NCBI RefSeq assembly: GCF_003576645.1
Contig: NC_044917.1
Coordinates: 23,577,362 to 23,641,361, forward strand
From: Ipomoea triloba
Taxonomy: Eukaryota; Streptophyta; Magnoliopsida; Solanales; Convolvulaceae
Direction: 5' to 3'
DNA length: 64,000 nt
The position numbers were made by a program, and so were the translations under genes. How positions within the stretch are numbered: position 1 is the first letter of the stretch; each line of letters starts with the position of its first letter. The notes beneath the pieces were generated by a model. It was not told the DNA's origin and made no database searches. It saw nothing but the letters and a program-made list of their open reading frames with translations. Of the stretch, positions 1 through 11,363 are shown in pieces.

Positions 1-395
1 CCCCCCCCCCCCCCCACCACCCGAGCCACCCGAACTCCTAGTTCCTTGGTTTACCAACTCCCCCCCTCTTAGTATAACATTGTCATAAACATATTTTACT
101 TTCAGTACTAACGTTAGTTGAAACTTAAGACAATTAGTTGGTTGGATGATATTTAAAACTTCTTTAGATGGTAATAAGTTTGGATATAATGTTAATATAT
201 CATTAAAATAAAGTTTAACCAAAAGTTAAGAGTACGGAAAGAATTAATAATAGTTTTTCTTGAAAATAAAAGAAAGAATTAATAAATTCGTTTAAATTTA
301 TGAGTTTCAAAGTTTTTAGATTTTAGTGATAAAATTTAACATATATACTTTAATTTCACGTACATACTTATCAAAAAGGAAAGTTGTGATTTTAG
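1..395. other. Non-coding AT-rich flank
   Basis: No gene is visible. The window opens with a run of 15 C, which may be a contig-edge artefact because another homopolymer run lies next to the N at 3456. The rest is AT-rich with no convincing ORF. Confidence 0.6.
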
Positions 396-696
396 CATGG
401 TTGAAAAAATCGCTAGACGCTCCTCGGGCGTTCGGGTGGCGCCTAGTCTCAATAAAATCATCAAGAACAATTTAGAGTTATTTCGCTCAAAATGATGTTG
501 TTTTGAGGGAAATAAGCCATAAAAAATAGCTAATCGACCGACTAGGCGGCTTAGTCGGTGCCTAGGAGGTCTAGGCAGTCAGCACCTAAGCGGCGCTTAG
601 GCTGCCTAGTCAACCGATCTCCTAGACCACTGATTATTGTGATACGTTAGGCGGTCAGCCGGCACCTAGCGCCTATGCGGAATTTTTACAACACTG
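396..696. mobile_element. hAT-type MITE with 8-bp target duplication
   Basis: A 301-bp non-coding element flanked by a perfect 8-bp direct repeat GATTTTAG (388-395 and 697-704), the length expected for hAT insertions. The left end reads CATGGTTGAAAAAATCGC; the right end, reverse complemented, reads CAGTGTTGTAAAAATTCCGC, giving imperfect terminal inverted repeats. The interior is rich in GCCTAG/CTAGGC inverted motifs. It has no coding capacity and would depend on a hAT transposase elsewhere. Confidence 0.85.
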
Positions 697-1555
697 GATT
701 TTAGTTGCTAATATGTTATTTCTTGAAAGAAAAAGAGGCATGACCATCAAGATTGGACTCAAACCTTAGACCTACACATTTACCTACATGGGTAGCAATT
801 AGCTAGTCTACCTGATCTCTTGTGTAAATTAAATTAGGAAACAATACTTATAAATAAATTGGGGTAGGTAGTAAAATGTGGCGAGATTCTGGATGACCAA
901 ATAGATGGACAAAGTTGATCGCGTCTTTAAAATCACTCATTCCACGTTATAATCAGGTGAGAGACATTATAAAATGGTGTCCTTACCCCCTTTTAATTAA
1001 CATCATCCTCATCACCTTTAGACTAGAGTGTTTTCCTTCAATTTACTTGCCCAATCATTACACTAGTGTTTAAATAATCTTACTCCAAGTGTGACTTGGG
1101 AGCTTGGAACGTAACACAAGTCAGGGTTTGATGACTTTGATCGATCCACTTTATTTGAGCTTGGCCTTTAATTTGTTGTGTTATTTATTTATTTATAGTA
1201 CAATTGTAAATATTGTTCAAACCTAACATCTAATTAATAATATTTTTTCTCTCTCATTCTATTTATATTCCTAATCAATTTTATGATGTGTTTATCATCG
1301 TAAAACTATCAAATGTCTAACAGTTTTTTATTTATAACAATTGATATTTATACTATTTAATATTGTATAGTAGAATCTTTATTCAATGTAGATCAAATTT
1401 AATAATGATGTTCGCACGACTATGTAATAATTTACTTGAGAAAATTGATTTCCAATATTCTAATTTGAGTAGCAAGGTTTTCTTATATTTAAAAAATATC
1501 TTTTACTCTTTATTTTTAAAATTTTATTTTTAGTAGTGTCATAGGCCCGTAGTGG

Positions 1556-2340
1556 GAAGCGGTTGTTATACCGTGGACCATGGTCCACAGAGCTTTGTGG
1601 ATCATGGTTTGAAAAAGGGGTCGTTTCTTTAAGTAAAGAAATGGAACAAATCCCGTATTGTTTGTGTGTTCATAAAAATATGAAACTATAATTGAATTAA
1701 AATAATCTGACTCTGTTACAATACTACATAGCTACTTTAACATATACCTCCACTAAGGCTTGAACCCACTCCCTTCCATATGGGAGTGTACATCGAGTGC
1801 TACTTGACCACAAGGATCTTTGGCAATTAAAATGATACTTTAGTTGTGTTGAAATAAAATTGAATAACATGGCTCACATATTGAGTGAATATTATCAAAT
1901 AGAAGTGTAGTTGAATAGAAATGTTACTTTAGTTTTGTTGAAATGAAACTACAATATGTATAAAAATAAACTGAATAACATGTCTCACATATTGAGTTTA
2001 TATCGTCAAATGAAACTATAATTATATTGAAATGATATTGTAGTTGTGTTGTAATGAAGTTACCTTGTATATAAAATGAAACTGAATAACAATTTTACAT
2101 ATTTGAGTGTATATTGTCCAATGAAACCGTAGTTGAATTAGAATTATAATTTAGTGGTGTTGTAATAAGACTAAAGTGCGTATAAAAAGAAATTTAATGA
2201 TATGTCTCACTGTAATAAGACTATTGTATGTATAATGTCGAATAAAATTGTAATTATGTTTAAATAAAATTACATTGTATATAAAATGAAATTAAATATA
2301 TTATATAAATAGAGCTAATTACGCGGAACATGTACTATTT
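1556..2340. mobile_element. Insertion in copy 1, GGACC-palindrome repeat family
   Basis: The segment starts with TTATACCGTGGACCATGG followed by TCCACAGAGCTTTGTGGATC, a nested palindromic end resembling the ends at 20685 and 54150. The body (about 1660-2320) is an imperfect tandem array with a period near 120 bp, containing repeated motifs such as GAATAACATG.CTCACATATTGAG and TTGTGTTG.AATGAA. The far terminus is not clear. A SINE is nested inside. This is probably a non-autonomous DNA transposon; the class is inferred. Confidence 0.45.
1707..1824 (-). mobile_element. tRNA-derived SINE, copy 1 (tail-less)
   Basis: On the minus strand it reads CCAAAGATCCTTGTGGTCAA..., an A-box-like stretch, then GGGTTCAAGCC, which matches a pol III B box. 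It is the same family as the copies at 10855, 44160 and 58448. Flanks AATTAAAATAAT (1695-1706) and AATTAAAATGAT (1825-1836) form a 12-bp target duplication with one mismatch. The poly(A) tail seen in the other copies is absent, so the 3' end is truncated or decayed. Confidence 0.75.
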
Positions 2341-2546
2341 CTTTTTTATTAAAAGAAATAGCATTGTTTTGTACCATATTCTACGTAGTAGTGTGGACTA
2401 GGTCGACAGTAAAATTTGCCGGGGGAAAGCGGGGACATAATTAACAAGTACGGAGTAACTATGAGATTAGTTTGGTGTTGAAGTTGGGGGCGTATGGGTC
2501 CCACATGGGTTGGTGAACGCCCCGTGCGGCGTTTGAAAATCATTTA

Positions 2547-2675
2547 GTTTTTTTTTTTTTTTTTTGAAACAAAATCATTTAGTTCAACAATTAAAAGTTA
2601 CTGCTTCCTACGATATCTACTTTTTTTTTTTTTTTTTCTCTCTCTCTTTTTTTTTTTTTTTTTTTTTTTTTTCGG
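2547..2675. repeat. Poly(T)/CT-rich tracts
   Basis: Several long T runs (2547-2565, 2621-2637, 2647-2672) separated by short sequence and a TCTCTCTC stretch. They lie in copy 1 of the duplicated block and are absent from copy 2. They may mark A-rich tails of decayed retroelements; no element body could be recognised. Confidence 0.6.
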
Positions 2676-3455
2676 GTGGAGGAGTATTATACTAATATAT
2701 AAGATACATTGCTAGTTACAACCTAGCTACCGACCTGCCAAGGTAATTTATATAATCTATTAAACAACGTTAAATTTTGTTTTCAATAGTATGATGGCTG
2801 GCCAAATAGGTGAACAAAGCTGATTGTGTCTTTAAAACCACTCATTCCACAATATAATTAAGTGAGACGACATTATAAAATGGTGTGGTGGTGCCCTTAC
2901 CCCTTTTAATTAACATCATCCTCATCACCTTCAGATCGACTAGAGTGTTTTCCTTTAATTTGCTCGTCCAAGTGTTTTAATCTTACTCCAAGCATGTTAC
3001 GTTCTGGGAGCTTGGACCACAAGTCAAAATTTGATCGATCCACTTTATTTGGACTTGACCCTTGTTGTGTCGGCTTTATTATTTAATTTAGTTCAATTGT
3101 AAATATTGTTCAAATCTAACAATCGACTTTACTATTATTATTTTTTCTCTCATTCTATTTATATTCCTAATTGATTTTATGATGAGTTTATCCTCGTAAA
3201 AATATATATCAAATGTCACTAACAATGTTTTATTTATAACAATTGACATTTACACTATTTAATATTGTAGAATCTTTATTCAATGTAGATCAAATTTAAT
3301 AATGATGTTCGCACGACTATGTAATAATTTACTTGAGAAATTGATTTTTTTAATATTCTAACTGAGTAGCTAGGTTTTCTTATATTAAAAAAAATTATTT
3401 CTTAAGTATATCTTTTACTCTTTATTTTTAAATTTTATTTTTAGTAGTGCCGTAG

Positions 3456-3474
3456 NGGGGGGGGGGGGGGGGGG
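3456..3474. other. Assembly gap: single N plus 18-G run
   Basis: One N followed by 18 G inside the second copy of a tandem duplication, exactly where copy 1 has an 840-bp insertion. The N does not represent a known length. Confidence 0.9.
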
Positions 3475-3713
3475 AGGCAGGGACATAATTAACAAGTAAT
3501 TATGAGATTATTTTGGTGTTGAAGTTGGGGGCGTAGGGGTCCCACATGGGTTGGTGAACTCCCTGTGCGGCGTTTCAAAATCATTTACTTCAACAATTAA
3601 AAGATACTGCTTCCTATGGTATGTATCTACTTTAGGGTGGAGGACGGAGTAATATACTAATATATGAGATACTCCGTACATTGCTAGTTACAACATAGCT
3701 ACCAAACTACTAA

Positions 3714-4054
3714 GAGCATCACCATCAGTGAAGCTTGAGAAAATAATGTCAGAGATTTAGTCATTTGGCAAGAGAAAAAGTAAGAGAGAGAGAATAGTGT
3801 TTGCTGACAAAAGTAATTAGGGCCAGGTCTCGCTGTGCCCGGCACAGCTGGGCGCCGGGCACAGCGAGACCTTGTGCCGGGCGCCCATGCGGGCGCGTCA
3901 GGCGCGCCTGATACCTTCATAATTTTATTATTATTATTATTTTTAAATTTGATTTGTTTTCTATTTTTTTTATTTCCGTACCATTTTCTCTTTCCTAATC
4001 ACACTTACAAAAACTTCTCAATAACCGCGAAAAACTCCATTGATAAGGATGCTC
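3714..4054. mobile_element. Tourist-like MITE A (TAA target site)
   Basis: A 341-bp element bounded by TIRs GAGCATCACCATCAGTG (left) and CATTGATAAGGATGCTC (right), flanked by TAA at 3711-3713 and 4055-4057, as expected of PIF/Harbinger-mobilised Tourist elements. The last 80 bp closely match MITE B (23500-23918), so they are one family. The centre (about 3826-3910) is a GC-rich hairpin: GGTCTCGCTGTGCCCGGC pairs with GCCGGGCACAGCGAGACC. ORFs across it are artefacts of the palindrome. Confidence 0.88.
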
Positions 4055-4110
4055 TAAGGTAATTTAAATAATCTACTAATCAATGTTAAATTTTATTTTC
4101 AATGGTACAA

Positions 4111-4826
4111 TGGTGACTCAATTTCACTAAAAATTTGAGTAAAAATTATTGTGAGACTTTAACTAATTAGTGATGGTGAAGACATCTAGAGTACATCCGG
4201 AAACTTGAAATCAACTAGACAACTCGGATCTTACCTCCTTCATGGTCTTGGAGTATAAATTAGGAGGTCCATGATATAATTGGCTGAAGTTGAAAAATCT
4301 GAGTTATCAGAAAAACATAGCATTAGCGTTATTCAACATAGTAAAAGTTTCTTAAGAAATATAGTAATAACTTTTATATTTTTATTTCAGAGCCATAATT
4401 TCACTTAAGCCTTTTGCCCGAACATGTAATTTAAACTCTTTTAATTGAATGATTAAATAACATATTAGTCATATTTATTAAATGGTGGATCGGATTCACA
4501 AAATTCTAAAAAAATGATTAATGTGACAAGTAAATCAAGGTCAAGGATGTAACATGACAAAATTGAAAGAGTATGATTAAAGGTGACAATGTCACAATAA
4601 TCTATGACTAAAAGTAACATTTGCTTTATTAATTTATTTGCGTCCTAATAATTGTTTTAAACAAATTGCATAAGACAGGGGTCTGTGTGACAAATGAGGA
4701 AAAGGAAAAAGCAAAAAAGGAAAAAAGGAATAGGAAATGAAAAAAAGAGAACAAAAGAAAAAAAGGAATGATATGAATCAAAAGGAAATAGCATGGCAGG
4801 TGTCTTGGTGTATTGCTTTGCCCTGG
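4111..4826. other. No gene recognised
   Basis: AT-rich sequence up to about 4620, then an A/G-rich stretch (4690-4790) leading to the LTR boundary at 4827. ORFs here are low-complexity. Confidence 0.5.
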
Positions 4827-6135
4827 TGATGAATGTAGTTTTCGCGGTGGATGGAAAGAAGTAGGTGTTAAAACGGGAAGAAGTTCCCGAGTATCGTTCT
4901 CAAAGGATGGCAAGGAGGGAGTTTGAGCGGTAAGGGGATTAAGCACAAGAGTGTTTAGTGTTTAAAAGCTAACCCAAGCATAGTAAGAAATGTGCATGAA
5001 ACATAATGAAAATAAGGAACAAACAATGGAAACAATCAATTGGAAAGGAGGATTTGGATCTTGCAACTCATATAGGTATCATTAATTTCCTAAGATATTA
5101 GGCTAGCAACACTTAGATAATGAAAATGAGATAAGGTCACCAACACCACCGCCACTCTCGTGGTCAATGGACTCACTCCTTAGACCTTAATGTCATCCTT
5201 GTGATCACTAGGCTAGGAGAGGCATTTTGTCAAACACGTTATGTGCCTCTTATCTTCCATTTCTCCCTTTTTCTCAAAGGTGAGAGGGATATGTGTTATG
5301 CTAGGCTAAGGAGTAACTCTACTCTCGTAGATGAGACTCCTTCTCCAAACACCTCTCATATAGGTTGATTACCCCTACACAAGAGTCAAAGTGGGTCACC
5401 ACTCACACAATCAAACTCATAATCAAGCAATTGCAAAACCTAATTGATCAATTCAAAACTCAAGAATATCCATACAACATTGCTCAATCCAACTCCACAA
5501 AGATCTATCTAATCATACTTGGAATTGAAAAGCAAAAGACAAAAGTAATAACAAGAAATTAAAAGGAAGACTTAGCTAGGGATTTGAACTTTGTACTTGA
5601 ACTTGAATGTTGATCTCAATCTTGCAACAATGGAATTCTTCTCTAATTCTAATCTAAACCTAAGAATTGCAATGTGGAGTGAATTGGGAATGTGGAGTGA
5701 ATTGGGGGAGATCTCTCTAGGCTAATCCTAGAGAGAGAAATATTATAAACTGATCTAAAATTGAAATGTGAAGGCTCCCCTGCAAAATGGCTCAATTCCC
5801 ATTTTAAACCTTGCCCAACACTAAAATTTCCGCGATGGACGCACGCTTGGACGCACGCTTGGATGCACGCTGGACGCGCGTCCACTGCGCGTCCACGGTG
5901 TTTCTGCTGCACAGACTTCAACTTTAGAGAGCTGTTTGGTGGACGCGTGCTGGACGCGCGCGTCCACTGCGCGTCCATAGCAGACTTTTGCTCTGATTTC
6001 CAAACTTCTGCGGGCATAAAATTGGACGCCACCTTGGACGCGCGTCCATGGGCGCGTCCAAGGGCTATTTTGCACTCCAACTTCGACTCGTGAATCCTTC
6101 TCCGAAATTCATGCCGTTTTCCACCTTTTTGCACA
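4827..6135 (-). mobile_element. LARD-family LTR (element LARD2)
   Basis: Read on the minus strand, this ends ...ACTACATTCATCA at 4827, preceded by CGATACTCGGGAACTTC, which matches the 3' part of the LTRs ending at 30511, 37982 and about 53062 (ACTCGGGGA..., then a T/C-rich tail). Upstream on that strand lie a weak TATA-like TTTAAA near 5805, an R-like leader rich in AGATTGAGATCAA, and a GC-rich palindrome cassette (5832-6062). It follows directly after the gag-like ORF, consistent with a 3' LTR. The LTR start is only approximate. ORFs here are shadows of the repeats. Confidence 0.6.
5832..6062. repeat. GC-rich palindrome cassette in LARD2 LTR
   Basis: A cluster of short inverted repeats built on GGACGCGCGTCC, GGACGCACGC and CTGCGCGTCCA. 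The perfect palindrome GGACGCGCGTCC or a GCGC-extended version occurs three times (near 5873, 5950, 6034). GC and CpG content contrast sharply with the surrounding AT-rich DNA. It lies immediately upstream, in the sense of the minus-strand element, of a TTTAAA box. Confidence 0.85.
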
Positions 6136-6144
6136 TCTTTTTAC

Positions 6145-7548
6145 CTACAAAACAATTAACAAAGCGTGGAGCGGGGTCCAATGACAATAACACCTCACAT
6201 GCCGGGCATTGGCAAACTCCTTTAATTCTCTACATAGCATACTTTCTTCCAACGGTTGGCAACTATCCATGTCCATGAGTATGCTATTTTCTTCCAACTT
6301 ACCTCTTTTTTCATTTTTCTTCTTTTCACCAAACTCCTTTTCATCATTTCTCCTTTTCTCCTCAACTTCCTCCCTAACACTCTCATTTCTTGTCTTTTCG
6401 TTGTCCTCAACCTCTTCTTTTACATTCTCTTTTTCAACCCCTTTTACCATTATTTCTTGTTTTTCATTCTCCCACTCTTCTTTCTCAATCTTCTCCTTTC
6501 CTTCAACACTTTCTTTCTCCATAAACATACTTTCCTTCTCTTCTTCTTTTTCACTACTCAACAAAATATCCCTTAAATCTCCATCCGTTTCCTCCTTTTC
6601 TTCACCAAGCAAATCGTGAATATATATAGCATCATCAAGGCAATTATCATGGAAAGTGTCAAATTCAACATCATCTAAATCAAGCAAACTAGCATCAACA
6701 TTCAATTCATCATCAACATCACAAAGCATATCATGCAATTTACCAACATGTTCATTTAACAAAGAATTATCATCGAAAGTAAAAGACTCAAGACCATCAT
6801 TATCATTATAATTGAAAGAATTAACATCATTAACATCACAAGAATCTTTTTCAAAAGCATTATCATGAATACCACAAGATGCATTCTCACAAGAAGTGGA
6901 AGGATTAACGTCATGAGTTTCAAAAGAATCACTTTCACAATTATTGGAAGAATTAGCATGAAGACCATCATCGCATTTAGCACTAATATCACCCACATTC
7001 TCCAAAGGATTGGCTTGCACCTTATCAACAACACAATCCACATTACCAACAACATTTTCAATATAAGCATCCCCACAATTATGATCAAAAGAATCATCAT
7101 ATGACTCATCACAAAAATTAGAACTAACAACATCATCACAAGCCACACATACATCATCACAAACATCACAAGCATGATCTTCGCAAGATTTGACACATAT
7201 ATCCTCAAGAGTAGTGACACAAGTAAGGTCAAGAATGTGTCCACTTTCGAAACCGAAGGTGTCACCGTTGGACTTCTCATCCTCCCACACTATCTCCACA
7301 TCATCATCACTCTCCTCTTGTACTTGAGTTTCCAATGCCTTGGAGTTTTGAGCCACTTGTGTTTCCAAGTTTCTTAGTGAAGCGTGATGCTCTTGTCTCA
7401 AGGTTGATATTTCTTGTCTCAAATCTTGCTTCCATTCTTGCCTCATATTGGTCATGTCTTGCCTTAGTTCACAAAACATTCTCACCATTTTGTTTTCCAT
7501 ACTTTCTTTAGGAGCCTCTTCTCTTGGTTGATTGTTCCCTTGGTACAT
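6145..7548 (-). CDS. LARD gag-like acidic protein (467 aa)
   Basis: The longest uninterrupted ORF in the window. Residues about 22-75 form a predicted coiled coil (repeated LRQE/MRQE, then SLRNLETQVAQ, reminiscent of the C-terminal part of Athila/Tat-type Gag). Residues 84-92 read VEIVWEDEK, nearly the same as IEVVWEDEE in the ORF at 31308. The next 200 residues are rich in Asp, Asn, Cys and Ser, and residues about 290-420 are Glu/Lys-rich. No zinc knuckle, protease or reverse transcriptase is seen. An in-frame extension upstream to about 7590 has no Met, so the Met at 7548 may not be the original start. It lies just before the LTR at 4827-6135. Function is unknown; a Gag-derived structural role is inference. 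Confidence 0.55.
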   Translation of the reverse strand: MYQGNNQPREEAPKESMENKMVRMFCELRQDMTNMRQEWKQDLRQEISTLRQEHHASLRNLETQVAQNSKALETQVQEESDDDVEIVWEDEKSNGDTFGFESGHILDLTCVTTLEDICVKSCEDHACDVCDDVCVACDDVVSSNFCDESYDDSFDHNCGDAYIENVVGNVDCVVDKVQANPLENVGDISAKCDDGLHANSSNNCESDSFETHDVNPSTSCENASCGIHDNAFEKDSCDVNDVNSFNYNDNDGLESFTFDDNSLLNEHVGKLHDMLCDVDDELNVDASLLDLDDVEFDTFHDNCLDDAIYIHDLLGEEKEETDGDLRDILLSSEKEEEKESMFMEKESVEGKEKIEKEEWENEKQEIMVKGVEKENVKEEVEDNEKTRNESVREEVEEKRRNDEKEFGEKKKNEKRGKLEENSILMDMDSCQPLEESMLCRELKEFANARHVRCYCHWTPLHALLIVL

Positions 7549-7589
7549 TGGCGGAGCGTAGTCATTATCCTCGTCATAGTGGCTAGAGA

Positions 7590-8121
7590 GGTAAGATTGA
7601 GAATGCAGAGATCTGCATGGGGCTGGTCTGTCCAGGGTTTAAGGGTATGCCCATGTCTTAAGCTGTTGCTTAGGTCTTGGGGGAAAGGGGTCAGCTGGTT
7701 TAAAACACAAAGCTCTGTGCAGCACACCTTCCTGAGTCCTAAGGACAGTTTCATTGCTTGAGTTGGGATTTTGGTAGCTCTTTCTTGCACAAATGTGGAG
7801 ATCCACATAAGTTAGAGTTGTTCTTTAGCTCAAGGGTGAAAAGGCATGTTGATCACTAAACTGGTGCAGGTTCCCATGTTTCTGTGTCAAAGGAGGACCA
7901 AGTTTTGTAATGAAGGAATGGTGGATGCAGTATTGACAAGGAAAAGAAGTGGAGGGTAAGTGCAATCTACTTGGCATGCAAGGCAGAAATGTGGTTGGAT
8001 TGAAACAAATGGGGAATAGCCCTTGGGGGCCTTGGAGTGCCTCATGCTACTTTTGATGGAAGAAAAGGATGCACGTGATGGTTGTCCCTTGTTTACTGTT
8101 TAGTTGTTGCTTTTATGTAGT
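7590..8121 (+). mobile_element. LINE-like 3' fragment, left half (split by Helitron)
   Basis: Unique-looking GC-moderate sequence that runs into the Helitron at 8123 and appears to resume at 12894, ending in a poly(A) at about 13050. The composition (GGGGGCCTTGGAGTGCC, then T-rich) and the terminal poly(A) recall the 3' end of a plant L1-type LINE or a retrocopied transcript. No reverse transcriptase domain is visible, so the class is tentative. Confidence 0.3.
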
Positions 8122-10846
8122 ACTAGTATTTTCGCCCGTGCGTTGCACGGAATGGATTTTTTATAATATTTAAAGAATATTTGGATCAATATACAATTAT
8201 ATATATTATAACATCGAATATTATATAGCCCAATTGATGAAATTGATTGGATCGATTATGTTTTATGATGTTTTCCTTTGAATTAGAACAAATAATTGTC
8301 CAATTACCCGGGCGTGGATAAATTTTTTTTATTATATATTGAGATAATAAAAATAAAGATGAAATTATAAAAAATTCTAATATTGAACGTGTACATTTAT
8401 TTGATTATAAGATTAGTACAAATATATTACTCAATTAATTGAATAATATATGACTTGTTTGTCTAAAATTATCTTAAAAAGATCTATAAGTAATATGACT
8501 TATATAATTATATTATTACTAAAATAAATATGAGAAAATGAGAAATAAATTAATTGTAATTATTATAAAAATAAATTCAACGACCAATGCTTAACTTATT
8601 ATCATAATAATTATTAGGCAATTATTATTAGTCAATTACACTAATATATGTGTAATTATACTTTTATACTTTAAGTATATTCATTTTCCCCATATTGCAT
8701 TTAGTTTTATCTTCCTCCTCCATATTTGAATGAATTAATTTTGATTATTATAAAAATCTAACAACCCATGTTCAATTAATTTTTTTAAAGTTTAAATAAC
8801 TTAGAGTTTTCAAAAGGAAAGTATAATTAATTATTAAAGTTTTTAAATAATTTTCCGTCAATTAGTAATATCCTTTTCTTTTCCCGATAAATGATTTTAC
8901 TTTTATTAATAGTGTTGATACGTGAGTATACATATTATCAATTTATAGATATTAGTTAATTTCTATTTTACATTTTCTTAACATATAAGCTTTATTAATT
9001 ATTTGACCAATACAATATTTCATTAATAGACTACAAAAGTTTAGGCGGGGAATGAAATAGGAGGATTTTACTTTTATATATAGTGTAGAATATAGATTAC
9101 GATCTTTTTATATTTTAAATCAATTAGTAATATCATTTTTCTCAGAATAATGGTCAAATAAACCACTGAACTACACACAAAACTGCAATTAGGCCATCGA
9201 ACTCAAAAAGAATGCAATTGGATTCCTGAATTATATAAACTCATGCAATTAAGTACAAATTGACATGTTTTCAAAAAAAAAAAAAAAGAGTCTAAATTGA
9301 CTTGTTTACCTACAATTGTGATGACATGGTGGTTACTAATTTTAAAATAAACTTTTTAAATAATTTTAATTAAAATAATTAAATAATAATAATAATAATA
9401 AAATTTTAAAAAAAAAAACAGACGTCTCCGACAGTTCTTCTGTTTTTTTTTTTAAATTATTAGTGCCGATTGTTATGTGTAAATTAATATTAGGTAACCT
9501 TATCTAGGAAAAATGAAAAGAATTACGTAATAATATTTACCTAATTTTCGTTCCATTTTTAATTGATGATGTAGAATATTATTATTGAAATATTTCCGTT
9601 TCATTTTTAATTTCCGTTCCTTTTAATTTATCTTTAATATTGTTTATAATATGCCTTTATTATTTATGATGTAGAATGTTTTCCTTTTTTAATTAAATTG
9701 CAATGATATGACCATTTCCTTTTTCATTTTAGTTAATTATGGATATTTTTTTATTTACAGTCAATTATTAATATTCATTTCCTTTTATATATTCAATCAA
9801 TTAGTAACATCAGATTCATTTTTAGTCGATTTTTTTTATTTTCAATTAATTAGTCAATTAGAATAATAGATCCACTGGTATTTTTACCTAATTTCTGTTC
9901 TATTTTTAATTAATGATGTAGAATATTATTATTGAAATATTTTCATTCTATTTTTAATTTACCTTTACTATTGTTTAAAATTTAAAATATGCTTTTACTA
10001 TTCTTATGTTTTTATATATAGTATAGATTAATATTATGCTAATTATGACATCCATGTATTATGAATAAGTATGGTAATTAAGGAGTATATATTATTATTA
10101 AAAAATAATGTATATTTTAATTTCGTTTAATTATGGACGTAATATGTGTATGTTTAATTTTCTTTAATTTTATCCGTAATATATATGTGTATGTTTAATT
10201 TTCTTTAATTATGTCCGTAATATGTGTACCATTAATTTCTTTAATTGATTAGATAAAATTACGGCAAGTATAAAAAACCGTTTAATAAAAGTATAATGTT
10301 TGAACTAATTTCTCAATGACCATAGTTATTAAGATTTTATTCCAAAGTAACCATTAGCATAATTTTATATGTGTAATAATCTGTGAATTGAAATAATTTA
10401 CATAATTGTATGGACGTAATAATATGTGAATTAGCATAATAATACGTGAATTGAAATAATTATCATAATTTTGTTAATCTCCTCTAATTATGGATGTAAT
10501 ATGTGTATTATCAATTTCGTTAACTGATTTGATAAAAATTATATTACGAACAACAATATTAATTCATTAGTTGTCATAATTTTTAAGATTTTATTCAAAA
10601 GTAATCAAATGAAATGCACGGGTAATTGACATTATCTGAAGTAAAAATATATAAAATTATCGTAAGAATGAAATCTCTATGTTTAATGACCATAATAAAT
10701 TTAGATGTTAAATATAGTTGGTAATTACCACGGGTTATTTAGATGGTAAATAGTATATGGTAATTACCTATATAGATTAGCATATTAAACGGATTAACAT
10801 ATGGAACAATGTTATAAAAAATGAAGGAAGCCTTTTAGATAAAATA

Positions 10847-11018
10847 TATTAGGACCTTGTAGTCCAGTGGCATCAAACCCTTCCCTTTATATGGGAGGTG
10901 GTGGGTTCAAGCCTCAGTGGGTGCAATACTGACTCTTGTGCTTCAATAGGTTGAAAAAGTAGTTATGAACAGATACTGCATTGTAATAGTGTTAGTAGTA
11001 TTCAAAAAAATATTAGGA
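10847..11018 (+). mobile_element. tRNA-derived SINE, copy 2 (8-bp TSD)
   Basis: SINE body 10855-11010 starting CCTTGTAGTCCAGTGGC (A-box-like TAGTCCAGTGG), B box GGTTCAAGCC near 10904, then a body ending GTAGTATTCAAAAAAA. It is flanked by the perfect target duplication TATTAGGA (10847-10854 and 11011-11018). It lies inside Helitron 1, so it inserted after the Helitron or was carried by it. Confidence 0.88.
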
Positions 11019-11235
11019 ATAATATCAATTAAATAAAATATCATAGGAATTTCTCAATTCTATATTTATAATTACTTTTATAAACAGATTTAATAGGAAA
11101 ATTTAGTTACAANGTTAGTAGTATTCAAAAAAATATTAGGAATAATATCAATTAAATAAAATATCATAGGAATTTCTCAATTCTATATTTATAATTACTT
11201 TTATAAACAGATTTAATAGGAAAATTTAGTTACAA
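10991..11235. other. Assembly gap with duplicated flanks
   Basis: A single N at 11113 is flanked by two identical 122-bp stretches (10991-11112 and 11114-11235). This is the signature of two contig ends that overlap but were joined without merging. The second copy of the SINE 3' end and its flank is therefore probably not real. Confidence 0.9.
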
Positions 11236-11252
11236 ACTTATATTAAGAGTTA

Positions 11253-11363
11253 TGGATTATTATTATTATATTATTATTATTAATATTAGGAAAATTATAT
11301 TAAGAATTTTAGATTATTATTACTACGGGGTATTATATTATTATTATTATTATTATTATTATA
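11253..11363. repeat. (TTA)n-rich tract
   Basis: Imperfect ATT/TTA trinucleotide tracts at 11257-11283 and 11330-11363 inside Helitron 1. Confidence 0.8.

Larger units (their letters stand above)
892..2810 (+). repeat. Duplicated block, copy 1 (with private insertion)
   Basis: Positions 892-1553 match 2800-3455, and 2400-2810 match 3475-4110 once the MITE at 3714-4054 is removed. The two copies are in direct orientation. They share long non-coding stretches, for example around TCTTTAAAA.CACTCATTCC and the later GGGTCCCACATGGGTTGGTG, with scattered substitutions and small indels. Copy 1 carries an extra segment (about 1556-2399) that has no counterpart in copy 2, where the sequence has an N and a G run instead. 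No gene is encoded. Confidence 0.75.
2795..4110 (+). repeat. Duplicated block, copy 2 (with MITE)
   Basis: Direct-repeat partner of 892-2810. It lacks the 1556-2399 insertion; at that point the assembly has one N and 18 G (3456-3474). It carries a Tourist-like MITE at 3714-4054 that copy 1 lacks: copy 1 reads straight through near 2741 (CTGCCAAGGTAATTTA), while copy 2 is split between TAA and TAAGGTAATTTA. The duplication therefore predates the MITE insertion. No gene is visible. Confidence 0.75.

Noticed and set aside
5649..6134. 161-residue minus-strand ORF and plus-strand partners
   Set aside because: They lie in the GC-rich palindrome cassette of an LTR; open frames on both strands are expected from inverted repeats lacking stop codons.
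6209..6619. Ser/Phe-rich plus-strand ORFs
   Set aside because: Antisense shadows of the Glu/Lys-rich gag-like ORF at 6145-7548.
10855..10930. tRNA gene
   Set aside because: A- and B-box-like motifs are present, but no cloverleaf or anticodon stem could be drawn, and the TSD and poly(A) identify a SINE.
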